Below, one piece after another: positions 1-8,136 of a stretch of DNA of 64,000 nt (position 1 is its first letter; each line of letters opens with the position of its first letter). The stretch is taken from assembly GCF_030271165.1 (NCBI RefSeq), contig NZ_JASSZH010000014.1:146350-210349 (forward strand), read 5' to 3'. The DNA is from Psychromicrobium xiongbiense (GTDB lineage: Bacteria; Actinomycetota; Actinomycetes; Actinomycetales; Micrococcaceae). The position numbers and the translations under genes were made by a program. Below the pieces are notes generated by a model. It had not been told where the DNA came from. It saw only the letters and a list, made by a program, of their open reading frames with translations, and ran no database searches.

Positions 1-318
1 CAGCGAGGTCCCGTTGGCCGCAGCGGTCTCTTCATCGACACCCAGGTAGAGCACAAAACCGTGAGCGACGTTGTCCACGCCCAGGGCGCGCACGCTGTGG
101 CCCTCTCCTCCGGCAACGACGGGCGTCGGCGTGGTCATCAGCGACTGGGGGCGATTCGGGACTGCCCGCAGCTGGCTGGCGGCACTGCGCGGGTTACCGG
201 CAGGAACGTATCCTGCCGGAACGATGCCGGGCTGGCCGCTCGGCTGGCCCAGGCCGGTGCGGGTGACCTTGCTGGCATTGCGAACGGAGATGTGGACGTA
301 GCCGGGGGCGATAGACAT
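1..318 (-). CDS. Hypothetical protein, N-terminal 106 residues (runs off window)
   Basis: The reading frame is open from an ATG at 318 to the window edge with no stop, so only the N-terminus is visible. A TGAGG ribosome binding site lies six bases upstream of the ATG. The peptide starts MSIAPGYVHISVRN, has a Gly/Pro/Ala-rich middle with two PAGYVPAGN-like stretches, and ends in a more structured segment (HGFVLYLGVDEE). There is no signal peptide or membrane segment. I do not recognise the family. It is transcribed divergently from the two-component system, so the 319-933 gap may serve both. Confidence 0.6.
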   Translation of the reverse strand, partial: MSIAPGYVHISVRNASKVTRTGLGQPSGQPGIVPAGYVPAGNPRSAASQLRAVPNRPQSLMTTPTPVVAGGEGHSVRALGVDNVAHGFVLYLGVDEETAAANGTSL

Positions 319-933
319 GAAAAACCTCACAGAATGATGCCGACAATGCGGCTCGAATGCTTAGCTCCGCTCCATGGTGCTGCGGAGATTTGCCCGTCAT
401 GGGCGGACCGGATCGGTCAAGAAGTGCCTGCATGCTCAGGATGGTGAGTCAGGCCTGCATTCGACAACAGCACATGGACCGGCCGACGGGGGTGTCGGGG
501 AGGATCGCTGCGGCTGCAGATGCGCTTGAGTGGGTGTTCACACATGGAAGTGTGCATCGTAATAAACGAAACTCGCAAGTAACATTGGGTCATTCGTTCC
601 ACATTGTGAGACGAAAGTGTCCATTGTGATGTAAATCACAATTTGCATGGATCGAAGATCGTTCCGTCTATAGTGGTAAAAATCGGCCACGTTGCGCGAA
701 AGATTCGCTCGATCACCGTTTTTCTTGCCGGAAATTCACAAAACTGTCATATTGGCGAATCACTGTGACTCATTCAACAGCCTCCAGATGGGGTCAATGG
801 GTCCTTCTAAAAAATCTTCCTGTAAGCAGGCGCGAGTTTCGCCGGGTTCCCCGGAATCCCAGCCCTCCGGAGCCCTACCCTTGAGATTCACAGATTCCAC
901 AGCGTACATGCAGGAAACCATCAGGCTGAGGCT
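319..933. other. 615-bp intergenic region upstream of the two-component system
   Basis: I see no credible gene here; the open frames crossing it lack ribosome sites and family resemblance. It is AT-richer than its surroundings between about 540 and 780. It contains a CRP-like palindrome (624-641) and a -10-like TATAGT at 669-674, which would leave a leader of roughly 250 bases before the response regulator. It should also carry the promoter of the leftward partial gene. Confidence 0.5.
624..641. promoter_or_regulatory. CRP/GlxR-like operator palindrome
   Basis: The site reads TTGTGATGTAAATCACAA, a perfect palindrome with 7-base arms and a 4-base centre. It matches the TGTGA-N6-TCACA consensus of Crp/GlxR-type cAMP-responsive regulators. 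A second CATTGTGA half-site lies about 20 bases upstream. Its centre is about 48 bases before the start point predicted from TATAGT at 669-674, a plausible position for an activator. Regulation of the downstream two-component genes is inferred. Confidence 0.6.
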
Positions 934-1701
934 ATGGAAACACCAGAAAGTATGGGTATGTCTACTACACGATCCTTCACCGAAAATCTCCCCCGACTCA
1001 ACCATCCGGACGGCTCACCGATCCGCGCTCTGGTGGTCGATGACGAACCCAGCCTGGCCGAGCTCATGTCCATGGGCCTGCAGATGGCTGGCTGGGACGT
1101 CGAGGTGGCCCACGATGGCGAGTCCGCCGTCAAGGTCGCCCGCGACTACCGCCCCGACGTCCTGGTGCTGGACATCATGCTCCCCGGCTTCGACGGCGTC
1201 GAACTTCTGGGCAAGATCCGCGCCTTCGACCCGAACATCCCGGCACTCTTCCTCACCGCCAAAGACGCGGTTCAGGACCGGGTCGCCGGACTGACCGCCG
1301 GTGGCGATGACTACGTCACCAAGCCGTTCAGCATGGAAGAAGTGCTGCTGCGCCTGCACCGCATCGTCCAGCGCTCCGGCGTCACGGCCGAGGACTCTGC
1401 TGAGGTCCGGGTGGGCGACCTGGTGCTCAACTACGACACCCGCCAGGTGATGCGTGGCAAGGACGAGGTCACGCTCACGGCCACCGAATTCGAACTGCTG
1501 CGCTACCTGATGGAAAACCCCAAGCGCGTGATCTCCAAGACCCAGATCCTGGACCGGGTCTGGAACTACGACTTCGGTGGCCAGGTCAACATCGTGGAGC
1601 TCTACATCTCTTACCTGCGCAAAAAGATCGAGGCGGATCACCCCCCGATGATCCATACCGTGCGCGGTGCCGGTTACATCCTCAAACCGGCAGAGCAGTG
1701 A
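934..1701 (+). CDS. OmpR/PhoB-family response regulator
   Basis: This is a DNA-binding response regulator of 255 residues, the usual size for the OmpR class. The receiver domain (about 30-145) has the acidic pair in VVDDEPS, the phospho-acceptor Asp80 in LDIMLPG, the Thr of LFLTAKD and the Lys of VTKPF. The C-terminal winged helix (about 160-252) has the usual TATEFELLRYL and RGAGY segments. It resembles mycobacterial TrcR/TcrA types. The start is uncertain: ATG 934 has a weak AGG upstream, and ATG 958 has GAAAG at a better distance. The cognate kinase follows, so the pair is probably one operon. A CRP-like site lies about 300 bases upstream. Confidence 0.92.
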   Translation: METPESMGMSTTRSFTENLPRLNHPDGSPIRALVVDDEPSLAELMSMGLQMAGWDVEVAHDGESAVKVARDYRPDVLVLDIMLPGFDGVELLGKIRAFDPNIPALFLTAKDAVQDRVAGLTAGGDDYVTKPFSMEEVLLRLHRIVQRSGVTAEDSAEVRVGDLVLNYDTRQVMRGKDEVTLTATEFELLRYLMENPKRVISKTQILDRVWNYDFGGQVNIVELYISYLRKKIEADHPPMIHTVRGAGYILKPAEQ

Positions 1702-1801
1702 GCGCACCCAGGACCACGAAAGTCTCTGACCTGTGACCATGCCACCCCCCACCCTCAGCCGTCCATCGAGTGGCAGGGATCAGCCGACCGGCAAGGACTC
1801 C

Positions 1802-3235
1802 ATGCTGGGGAACGTTCTCCACCTCTCGCGCTGGAGTCTGCGCTCCAAGATGGTGGTGGCCACAGTGGGTCTGCTCACCGTGATCTGCTTCGTCGTCGGG
1901 GCCGTCTGTTACGCCTCGATGAGCATCTCGCTGTACAACCAGCTGGATCGCTCGCTGATCGACGCCTCCAACAGGGTCACCAATACCTACCGGAGTGGGC
2001 CACCGTTCGACGGCAGCCAGACCCTGGGCCTCGGCGTGGGGACGCTCAGCACCCTGGTGCAAAACGGCAGGGTGGGCATCATCAACGTGGTGTCGGACAG
2101 CCGGTCCTCCACCCAGGCGACGCCCAAAGAAGACGTCGACGCGCTGGCCTCGATCCGGCCCTCGGACCGGATCGTCAATCGCACCCTGTCCTTTGGTGAG
2201 TACCGCCTGATCGCCGCCCCGCAGGCCAATGGGGACTTTGTGATCACCGGAGTACCCACCCACGACGCCGATGAAATCCTCACGGCGCTGCTGGCCACCA
2301 TCATCTTCGTCTCCGCCTCCGGCATCCTGACCGTGGGTCTGCTCGCCACGGTCATCATCCGGCGCGCTATGTCGCCGCTGAATCAGCTGGCCGCTGTGGC
2401 CATGCGGGTGTCCCGACTGCCACTCGATGAGGGCGAGGTCAAACTGGCCGAGCGCGCACCGGATTCTGCCACCAACCCACATACCGAGGTGGGCACCGTG
2501 GGCATGGCGCTGAACAAAATGCTGGACAATGTGGCGTCCGCTCTGCAGTCACGCCAGCGGAGTGAGACCAAAGTGCGCCAGTTCGTGGCAGATGCCTCCC
2601 ATGAGCTGCGGACGCCGTTGACCGCCATCCGCGGCTATACCGAGATGATCCGGATGACGGAACAGTTGAGTCCCACGGGCGAAAAGTCGCTGAGCCGGGT
2701 GGAGAGTCAGTCCAAACGCATGACCTCCATGGTGCAGGATCTACTGACCCTGGCGAGACTGGATGAAGGCCGCCCCTTGGAGCTCAAGGACACCGAGATG
2801 ACCCAGGTGGTGGTGGAGACCGTGAACGATATGAAGGTTGCCGTTCCGGATCATCACTGGCAGCTGGATCTTCCCAGCGACCCCTTCATCATCAAGGCGG
2901 ACCCTGGCGGAGTGCGTCAGGTACTGCTGAATCTGCTGGCCAATGCGGGCAAGCACACCGAGCCGGGAACCACAGTGACCACGAGTCTGCGTGCCACAGA
3001 GGAAGGCATGCTGCAGCTGTCCGTGGCGGACAATGGCCCTGGCATTCCGGAAAAATTCCGGGCGCAGATCTTCGATCGCTTCGCCCGCGCGGATGCCGCT
3101 CGATCCGGCCATGACGGCACCACCGGCCTGGGGCTGTCCATTGTGCAGGCCATCGTCCAGGCTCACGGCGGGACGGTCTCCGTGGACTCAGCCCCTGGCC
3201 GCACGGTCTTCCGGGTGGACCTGCCCCGCCACTGA
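1802..3235 (+). CDS. Membrane sensor histidine kinase
   Basis: This is a 477-residue kinase partnering the upstream regulator. From the ATG at 1802 (AAGGA six bases before), TM1 is about 17-40, an extracytoplasmic sensor segment about 41-155, TM2 about 158-185, then HAMP, HisKA with phospho-acceptor His267 in ASHELRTP, and HATPase_c with N box (LLNLLANAGKHT), G1 (DNGPGIP), F box (FDRFARAD) and G2 (TGLGLSI). The frame is open upstream to a GTG at 1733, but that start has no ribosome site. The last 48 bases overlap the convergent MFS gene. The stimulus is unknown. Confidence 0.9.
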   Translation: MLGNVLHLSRWSLRSKMVVATVGLLTVICFVVGAVCYASMSISLYNQLDRSLIDASNRVTNTYRSGPPFDGSQTLGLGVGTLSTLVQNGRVGIINVVSDSRSSTQATPKEDVDALASIRPSDRIVNRTLSFGEYRLIAAPQANGDFVITGVPTHDADEILTALLATIIFVSASGILTVGLLATVIIRRAMSPLNQLAAVAMRVSRLPLDEGEVKLAERAPDSATNPHTEVGTVGMALNKMLDNVASALQSRQRSETKVRQFVADASHELRTPLTAIRGYTEMIRMTEQLSPTGEKSLSRVESQSKRMTSMVQDLLTLARLDEGRPLELKDTEMTQVVVETVNDMKVAVPDHHWQLDLPSDPFIIKADPGGVRQVLLNLLANAGKHTEPGTTVTTSLRATEEGMLQLSVADNGPGIPEKFRAQIFDRFARADAARSGHDGTTGLGLSIVQAIVQAHGGTVSVDSAPGRTVFRVDLPRH

Positions 3236-4477
3236 CGCCATCGGGCGCAGGGAACGCAGCTGCTCACGCCAGCTCTGCGGGCGACGCCGCACCAGCAGCA
3301 CCAGCGCCACGGCACCGGCCAGCAGGGCCACGATGCCGCCCACGGCCAGTGACCAGCGAGGGCCGATCGCGGTGCCCAACCAGCCCACCAGCGGCGCGCC
3401 GATCGGCGTCCCGCCCTGCATCACCACCATGTAGAGCGCCAGCACGCGGCCACGGAAGGCTTCATCGGTGGTCAGTTGCACCATGGTGTTGCAGGCGTTC
3501 AGGAAGGTCAGCGCGCTGAGCCCGATCGGGATGAGTGCGAAGGCGAACAACCAATAGCTGGGAGCCATCGAGGCCAGAATGGTGAACACGCCGGTCGACA
3601 GAGCCGCGCCCACAATGTACGCCATCCGCACGCTCTTCCGCCGGGCCGCGAGCAGCGCTGCGGCGAGAGTTCCGGAAGCCATCACCGTCCCCAACAGGCC
3701 GTACTCCCCAGGCCCTTTGCCGAAGACTCCGGTCGCCATCAGGGCATTCGTGATCTGGAAATTCATCGTCAGTGTCGCCACCAATGCCACCAGCGCCATG
3801 ATCAGCATCAGATCCGGTCGATTCCGCACATAGCGCAGGCCCTCCCGCATCTGACCCTTGGCCCGGGGAGAGCGGCGAGCTGGATGTAGCTCGGCGACTT
3901 TCATGGTGGCCAGCGAGAAGAGCACCCCACCGAAGCTCGCTGCGTTGATCAGGAAGGCCGGGCCAGTGCCGAGCCAGGCGATCAACAGCCCCGCAACACC
4001 CGGGCCGACCAGGCGGCCCAGGTTGAAGGAAGCGGCATTGAGCGCGACGGCGTTCGGCACGTCCGGCGCGGTGACCACCTCGGAGACAAAGGCCTGGCGG
4101 GCCGGGGCATCCACGGCGCTGCCGACGCCGAGCAGCAAGGCCAGCAGGTAGACGTGCCACAGCTGCACAGTGTCCGTGACCACCAGCAGGCCCAGCACCA
4201 GCGCACAGAGGCCCATGAACGACTGCGTCATGAGGAGGATCTTGCGCTTGGAATAGCGATCCCCCAGCACACCAGCCCATGGACCGAGAATCAGAATGGG
4301 CAGAAATTGCAGGCCGGTCGTGATGCCGACCGCGGTGCCCGACTGGGCGGTGAGCACGGTGAGCACCAGCCAGTCCTGGGCGACTCGCTGCATCCAGGTG
4401 CCGATATTGGACACCAGTGCCCCGGCCACCCAGAGACGGTAGTTGTAGACGGACAGTGCGCGGAACATGTCTTTCAT
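3188..4477 (-). CDS. MFS efflux transporter (EntS/MFS_3-like)
   Basis: This is a 429-residue, 12-helix major facilitator permease. The N-terminal segment (LWVAGALVSNIGTWMQRVAQDW) and the loop 2-3 motif GVLGDRYSKRK are typical of the MFS_3 group, which includes the enterobactin exporter EntS and putative macrolide pumps. It follows a MarR repressor gene by only eight bases on the same strand, so a MarR-controlled drug or siderophore efflux unit is the simplest reading. The substrate cannot be predicted. Its 3' end overlaps the convergent kinase gene by 48 bases. Confidence 0.88.
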   Translation of the reverse strand: MKDMFRALSVYNYRLWVAGALVSNIGTWMQRVAQDWLVLTVLTAQSGTAVGITTGLQFLPILILGPWAGVLGDRYSKRKILLMTQSFMGLCALVLGLLVVTDTVQLWHVYLLALLLGVGSAVDAPARQAFVSEVVTAPDVPNAVALNAASFNLGRLVGPGVAGLLIAWLGTGPAFLINAASFGGVLFSLATMKVAELHPARRSPRAKGQMREGLRYVRNRPDLMLIMALVALVATLTMNFQITNALMATGVFGKGPGEYGLLGTVMASGTLAAALLAARRKSVRMAYIVGAALSTGVFTILASMAPSYWLFAFALIPIGLSALTFLNACNTMVQLTTDEAFRGRVLALYMVVMQGGTPIGAPLVGWLGTAIGPRWSLAVGGIVALLAGAVALVLLVRRRPQSWREQLRSLRPMASVAGQVHPEDRAARG

Positions 4478-4485
4478 GCGCGCCC

Positions 4486-4941
4486 TCAGCGTGCGCTCAG
4501 GCGCAACAGAATCTCTGCCGCCTCACGCAAGGTCTGCCGTTCTGCACTGCTGAGCCGGGCCAGACGACGGTCCAGCCATTCGGTGCGGCGCTGCCGGGTA
4601 TCGGTGAGGATCTCCCGGCCGGCGGGAGTGAGTTCCGCCAGCACCTGGCGCCCGTCACTGGGATGGGCGATGCGCTGCACCAGACCGGCTGCCTCGAGGC
4701 CATTGACGGTGCGGGTCATGCTCGGTGCCTGCACGTGCTCCTGCGTCGCCAGGGCGCTGAGCGTCTGCGCTCCGCCTTCCAGGTGCACCAGAACCGTGTA
4801 CTGGGCGGGCGTCACCGCCTCCGAGGTCGCCTCGACCCGCAGCCGTCGCGAGGTGCGCATCACGGCCATCCGCAGCTGGACCGCCAGGGCGGGTGGTTTA
4901 GCCGTCACGGCTTTGGGGACAGGGGTTTTCGAGACAATCAC
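4486..4941 (-). CDS. MarR-family transcriptional regulator
   Basis: This 151-residue winged-helix repressor has the recognition region SALATQEHVQAPSMTRTVNGLE, the wing (HPSDGRQVLAELT) and the dimerisation helix at the C-terminus, in normal MarR order. The start is a GTG at 4941; the next in-frame Met, about 25 residues in, would cut into helix 1. No Shine-Dalgarno precedes the GTG. A 9-bp inverted repeat begins three bases upstream, so the message may be leaderless and the operator would overlap the promoter. It probably represses itself and the MFS gene behind it. Confidence 0.9.
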   Translation of the reverse strand: MIVSKTPVPKAVTAKPPALAVQLRMAVMRTSRRLRVEATSEAVTPAQYTVLVHLEGGAQTLSALATQEHVQAPSMTRTVNGLEAAGLVQRIAHPSDGRQVLAELTPAGREILTDTRQRRTEWLDRRLARLSSAERQTLREAAEILLRLSAR

Positions 4942-4943
4942 AA

Positions 4944-4977
4944 TTACTTAGCTTAGCTCATTACCCATGCTAAGTAA
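4944..4977. promoter_or_regulatory. Putative MarR operator (inverted repeat)
   Basis: TTACTTAGC (4944-4952) and GCTAAGTAA (4969-4977) are perfect 9-base inverted repeats separated by 16 bases. The left arm is followed by a second TTAGC, giving a direct repeat CTTAGCTTAGCT. The site sits directly in front of the marR GTG start, as expected for an autorepressor operator. Binding is inferred. Confidence 0.65.
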
Positions 4978-5056
4978 CTTCGCCGTTATCAAAATGTGAC
5001 AGTCGGGCCACGGTCCGGTAAAGTAGAGATGTTGCGCATTGGCGCAGCCACACTTT

Positions 5057-5222
5057 CGGACACCGAGCTCTGCCGCCGGAGGATTGTGTACAGAAACACC
5101 GGCAGAGACGGGGGAACCATCAGCGGTCGCAGCAATGCGGCCTTGGGGTGAAGCCTGCGGCGTGAGCCAGCGGGCCGGGTGCTCTCCATCCGAATCCGAC
5201 AGCTAACCTCGCAGGTGCTCAG
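5057..5222 (+). ncRNA. Cyclic di-AMP riboswitch (ydaO-yuaA type)
   Basis: The leader carries hallmark conserved blocks of the ydaO/yuaA aptamer in order: GCAGAGACGGGGGAACCAT near 5105, TTGGGGTGAAGCC near 5143, and ATCCGAATCCGACAGCTAACC around 5190-5210, with paired segments between. It ends about 14 bases before the GTG of the cell-wall gene and just before its ribosome site, so control could be at translation or transcription. No intrinsic terminator is seen between aptamer and gene. In Actinobacteria this class commonly precedes cell-wall hydrolase and Rpf genes. Outer boundaries are approximate. Confidence 0.92.
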
Positions 5223-5235
5223 AGAGGTCCTGACT

Positions 5236-6009
5236 GTGACATACAGTGCGACAAGTGAGTCGATCACGCCCGCCACGGGCCGCCGTGCCGCACGGCATGC
5301 AACCGTTCCCGGCCTTGACGGCGCTGCGCGCAGCCACCGGCCCGCCCTCGGAACCAAGCCCGGACGTCGTCGGGCACTGAATCAGAAGTCCACCCTGGCC
5401 CACCTCTGGGATGCCACTCCCAAGGTTCCCGCCCAGCGCGCCGCCGCAGTGGCTGTTGCCGGCGTTCTGGCCACGGCCATCGGGTCCACCGGCCAGGTCG
5501 CACCGCTCTCCGCCGCCGTCCTGGAACCTGCCTCCAGCGTGCAGTCCTCCGTCAGCCTCCCGGTGAGCGTGCCGAAGGGCATCTCACTCAGCTTCTCCGG
5601 CGCCCAGGTGGCCTCCACCCCGGCTCCCGCAGCGGGCAGCACCTCAGCGGACAAGACCACCGGGACGACGACCAGCTCATCCTCGGACATTCAGGCCATC
5701 AACGACCCCGCCGCAGCTCAGGCCTACGCTGCCAGCCAGCTCGCCGCAGCCGGCTGGGGTGCCGATCAGATGGGCTGCCTCACCTCGCTCTGGAACCGCG
5801 AATCCGGCTGGCGCACCACGGCGGAGAACCCCTCCAGCCTGGCCTACGGCATCGCCCAGTCCCTGCCCGCAGAGAAGATGGCCAGCGCGGGTGCGGATTA
5901 CCGCACCAACTACAAGACCCAGATCAACTGGGGCTTCAGCTACATCAAGGGCCGTTACGGCAGCCCCTGTGGCGCCTGGGGACACTCTCAGGCCACCGGC
6001 TGGTACTGA
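5236..6009 (+). CDS. Secreted transglycosylase-like (aggregation-promoting-factor type) protein
   Basis: The GTG start at 5236 has AGAGAGG nine bases upstream and follows the c-di-AMP riboswitch; the frame is open further back but would run into the aptamer. The 257-residue product has a basic N-terminus, a hydrophobic segment at about residues 75-95 (AVAVAGVLATAIG) that could act as a late signal or anchor, a Thr/Ser/Ala-rich linker, and a C-terminal lysozyme-like domain of about 90 residues. That domain holds LWNRESGW with the presumed catalytic Glu, plus AYGIAQ and INWGFSYIKGRYGSP. It is probably a peptidoglycan-remodelling enzyme regulated by c-di-AMP. Activity is inferred from the fold. 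Confidence 0.85.
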   Translation: MTYSATSESITPATGRRAARHATVPGLDGAARSHRPALGTKPGRRRALNQKSTLAHLWDATPKVPAQRAAAVAVAGVLATAIGSTGQVAPLSAAVLEPASSVQSSVSLPVSVPKGISLSFSGAQVASTPAPAAGSTSADKTTGTTTSSSSDIQAINDPAAAQAYAASQLAAAGWGADQMGCLTSLWNRESGWRTTAENPSSLAYGIAQSLPAEKMASAGADYRTNYKTQINWGFSYIKGRYGSPCGAWGHSQATGWY

Positions 6010-6016
6010 GCCGCAC

Positions 6017-6064
6017 ACGTATGACTGAGGGCCCCGGTATGTGCCGGGGCCCTCAGTCATACGT
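6017..6064. terminator. Bidirectional hairpin terminator, 21-bp perfect stem
   Basis: ACGTATGACTGAGGGCCCCGG (6017-6037) pairs perfectly with 6044-6064 around the six-base loop TATGTG. It starts eight bases after the transglycosylase stop and lies between that gene and the convergent membrane-protein gene, so it probably stops both. There is no U-tract on the plus strand, so it may rely on stem strength. Confidence 0.75.
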
Positions 6065-6098
6065 GGAGCAGTGATAAATGGCGCTGTGCAGTGGAAAA

Positions 6099-6878
6099 TC
6101 AGCCGTAGAGCGGCTTCTGACTCTTCACTGCGTAGTATTCACTGGAAGGCTTGAGCCAGATCAGCACCAGAGCGCCCAGCGAGACGAGCAGGCTGAGGAT
6201 GGTCAGGATCAGGGTCGAGTACAGAATCGTCTGATTCGCGAAGCCGCTGATGAGCGAATACAGACTGCTAATGATGAAAATCCCGGCGAAGACCGTGGAG
6301 AGAATCCGTGCCCATTTCTTCCCGGCCCGGTTAGCAAACGCCATCCAGACCCAGAGCGCAGTGCCAACGATGATGCCGGCAATGCCACCAACCATCCCGG
6401 TCGTCGTGGCGATGTCCTTCACGGTTTTGACCTGATCCGGGCTAAGCGTGCTGCCCCCGGTATTGGCCTTCTGCATCGCAAGATTCACCGCCTGGTCCAT
6501 CGACAGGAGGGAGAAGATCCCGCTGATGACGGAGAGCGCCGCACCCACCAGCATCAGGATGACCGCGATCTTGAGCATCTGCGGCAGCACGGCAGGGGCG
6601 CTGGACTGCGCACCGTACCCGGGGGCTCCGGGGTAGCTGGGCAGCTGCTGGCCGTAGGGTGCGCTGGGGTAGGACGGCGGCTGCGGAGCCTGGCCGTACG
6701 ATGGCGGCGCGCCGGGCTGGTTATTCGGCTGCGGGAACCCTGACTGGCCAGGTGCTTGCTGGCCATAGGACGGCTGACCAGCTGGCGGCTGCTGACCGTA
6801 TGCGGGCTGGCCGTACGGAGGTTGAGGGTTCTGAGGCGGCGTGGGCCGGCCGCTCGGCGGAGGAGGATATTGGCTCAT
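6099..6878 (-). CDS. Proline/glutamine-rich four-helix membrane protein
   Basis: The 259-residue protein has a cytoplasmic-looking N-terminal half (1-125) of Pro/Gln/Gly/Tyr repeats (PPYGQPAYGQQ type) followed by four hydrophobic segments at about 132-155, 180-205, 212-232 and 238-255. This architecture is common in Actinobacteria, where low-complexity tails precede small tetraspanning domains. No enzymatic motif is visible and the function is unknown. It lies alone between the terminator at 6017-6064 and upp. Confidence 0.8.
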   Translation of the reverse strand: MSQYPPPPSGRPTPPQNPQPPYGQPAYGQQPPAGQPSYGQQAPGQSGFPQPNNQPGAPPSYGQAPQPPSYPSAPYGQQLPSYPGAPGYGAQSSAPAVLPQMLKIAVILMLVGAALSVISGIFSLLSMDQAVNLAMQKANTGGSTLSPDQVKTVKDIATTTGMVGGIAGIIVGTALWVWMAFANRAGKKWARILSTVFAGIFIISSLYSLISGFANQTILYSTLILTILSLLVSLGALVLIWLKPSSEYYAVKSQKPLYG

Positions 6879-6962
6879 AGCATGAGCCTAGTGGCGAATT
6901 CGGCCAAATAAATGCCCCAAGGCCAAGGCAGTGCAGGAATCAGCCTTGAGGATGAACGATGA

Positions 6963-7598
6963 TCAGCCGACGACGCCGTACAACCGGTCGCCGGCATCGC
7001 CCAGGCCCGGCACAATGTAGGACTTTTCGTTCAGTCCTTCATCGATCGAGGCCACCACCAGGGTGACTTTGGCGCCATCGTGCTCCTGACGGAGCGCTTC
7101 GATACCCTCCGGAGCAGCCAGCAGGCAGATGCAGGTCACGTCTGCGGCGCCGCGGGCAAAGAGGAACTTGATCGCCTCGCGCAGTGTGCCACCGGTGGCC
7201 AGCATGGGGTCCAGGACGTAGACCTGGCGGCCCGTCAGGTCATCCGGAAGGCGTTCGGCGTAGGTGATCGCCTCCAGCGTCTCCTCATTGCGGGCCATGC
7301 CCAGGAAGCCGACCTCCGCCGTCGGGAGCAGTCGCGTCATGCCTTCCAGCATGCCGAGACCGGCACGAAGAATGGGCACGACGAGCGGAGTGGGCTTGAC
7401 CAGTCCGGTACCCACGGTGGAGGTGACGGGAGTCTCGATGTTCACCGGTTCCACGCGCACCGCGCGGGTGGCCTCATAGGCCAGCAGGGTGACCAGTTCC
7501 TCGGTCAGCAGCCGGAAGATCGGCGAGGGGGTGGACTTGTCCCGCAAAACCGTGAGTTTGTGGGCTACCAGAGGATGGTCGACGACCTGTACGCGCAT
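6963..7598 (-). CDS. upp: Uracil phosphoribosyltransferase
   Basis: Upp makes UMP from uracil and PRPP in pyrimidine salvage. The 211-residue length is normal. The PRPP-binding signature DPMLATGGT, the [10 protein letters not shown] segment and the C-terminal uracil-site region ([12 protein letters not shown]) are all present. It is divergent from tadA with only 22 bases between starts, so the promoters must overlap. Confidence 0.97.
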   Translation of the reverse strand: MRVQVVDHPLVAHKLTVLRDKSTPSPIFRLLTEELVTLLAYEATRAVRVEPVNIETPVTSTVGTGLVKPTPLVVPILRAGLGMLEGMTRLLPTAEVGFLGMARNEETLEAITYAERLPDDLTGRQVYVLDPMLATGGTLREAIKFLFARGAADVTCICLLAAPEGIEALRQEHDGAKVTLVVASIDEGLNEKSYIVPGLGDAGDRLYGVVG

Positions 7599-7620
7599 GG
7601 CACAAAACTATCATTGAGGC

Positions 7621-8136
7621 ATGAGCCGCCAGGACCGTCCCGTAGAATCCCCGGATTTCCCTTCCGGGAGCGTGCCTTCCGGGGCGGCGAGCTTCTCTTC
7701 CTGGATGGACCTGGCGCTCCAGGAGGCACGGCTGGCCCTGGAAACCGGTGATGTGCCGATCGGTGCCATCGTGGTAGGCCCGGAAGGCGAGGTGCTCGGT
7801 ACCGGGAGGAACCGCCGCGAAGCGGATCAGGACCCGACGGCGCACGCCGAGGTTCTGGCGCTGCGGGCCGCGGCAGGCGCGCTGGGCCGCTGGCGACTCG
7901 ACGACTGCACGTTAATCGTCACCCTGGAACCCTGTGCGATGTGTGCCGGGGCCACCGTCCTGGCCCGAATTCCCCGGCTGGTGCTCGGCGCCTGGGACTC
8001 CAAGGCCGGTGCCGCCGGCTCGGTCTTCGAGGTGCTCCGTGAACCGCGGCTCAATCACTGGGTGGAAGTCCACGGTGGGGTGCGCCAGGACGCATGTGCG
8101 GAGCTGTTGCGGCAGTTTTTCGCCCGGCAACGGTAA
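7621..8136 (+). CDS. tadA: tRNA adenosine(34) deaminase
   Basis: TadA converts A34 to inosine in tRNA-Arg(ACG), using an active-site zinc. The cytidine/deoxycytidylate deaminase core shows His75 and Glu77 (HAE) and PCAMC (Cys105 and Cys108 as zinc ligands). The 171-residue protein has about 25 extra N-terminal residues compared with the E. coli core. upp-tadA divergence is common in Arthrobacter-type genomes. Its stop abuts the stop of the convergent AlkZ-like gene with no spacer. Confidence 0.95.
   Translation: MSRQDRPVESPDFPSGSVPSGAASFSSWMDLALQEARLALETGDVPIGAIVVGPEGEVLGTGRNRREADQDPTAHAEVLALRAAAGALGRWRLDDCTLIVTLEPCAMCAGATVLARIPRLVLGAWDSKAGAAGSVFEVLREPRLNHWVEVHGGVRQDACAELLRQFFARQR

Noticed and set aside
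692..1294. Plus-strand frame (200 residues) overlapping the response regulator start
   Set aside because: Runs through the receiver domain in another frame, lacks a ribosome site, and is Ser/Pro/Thr/Trp-rich as expected of a shadow.
1015..1752. Long minus-strand frame opposite the response regulator
   Set aside because: It is a codon-bias shadow of the real plus-strand gene; His/Asp/Gly/Gln-rich composition and no family resemblance.
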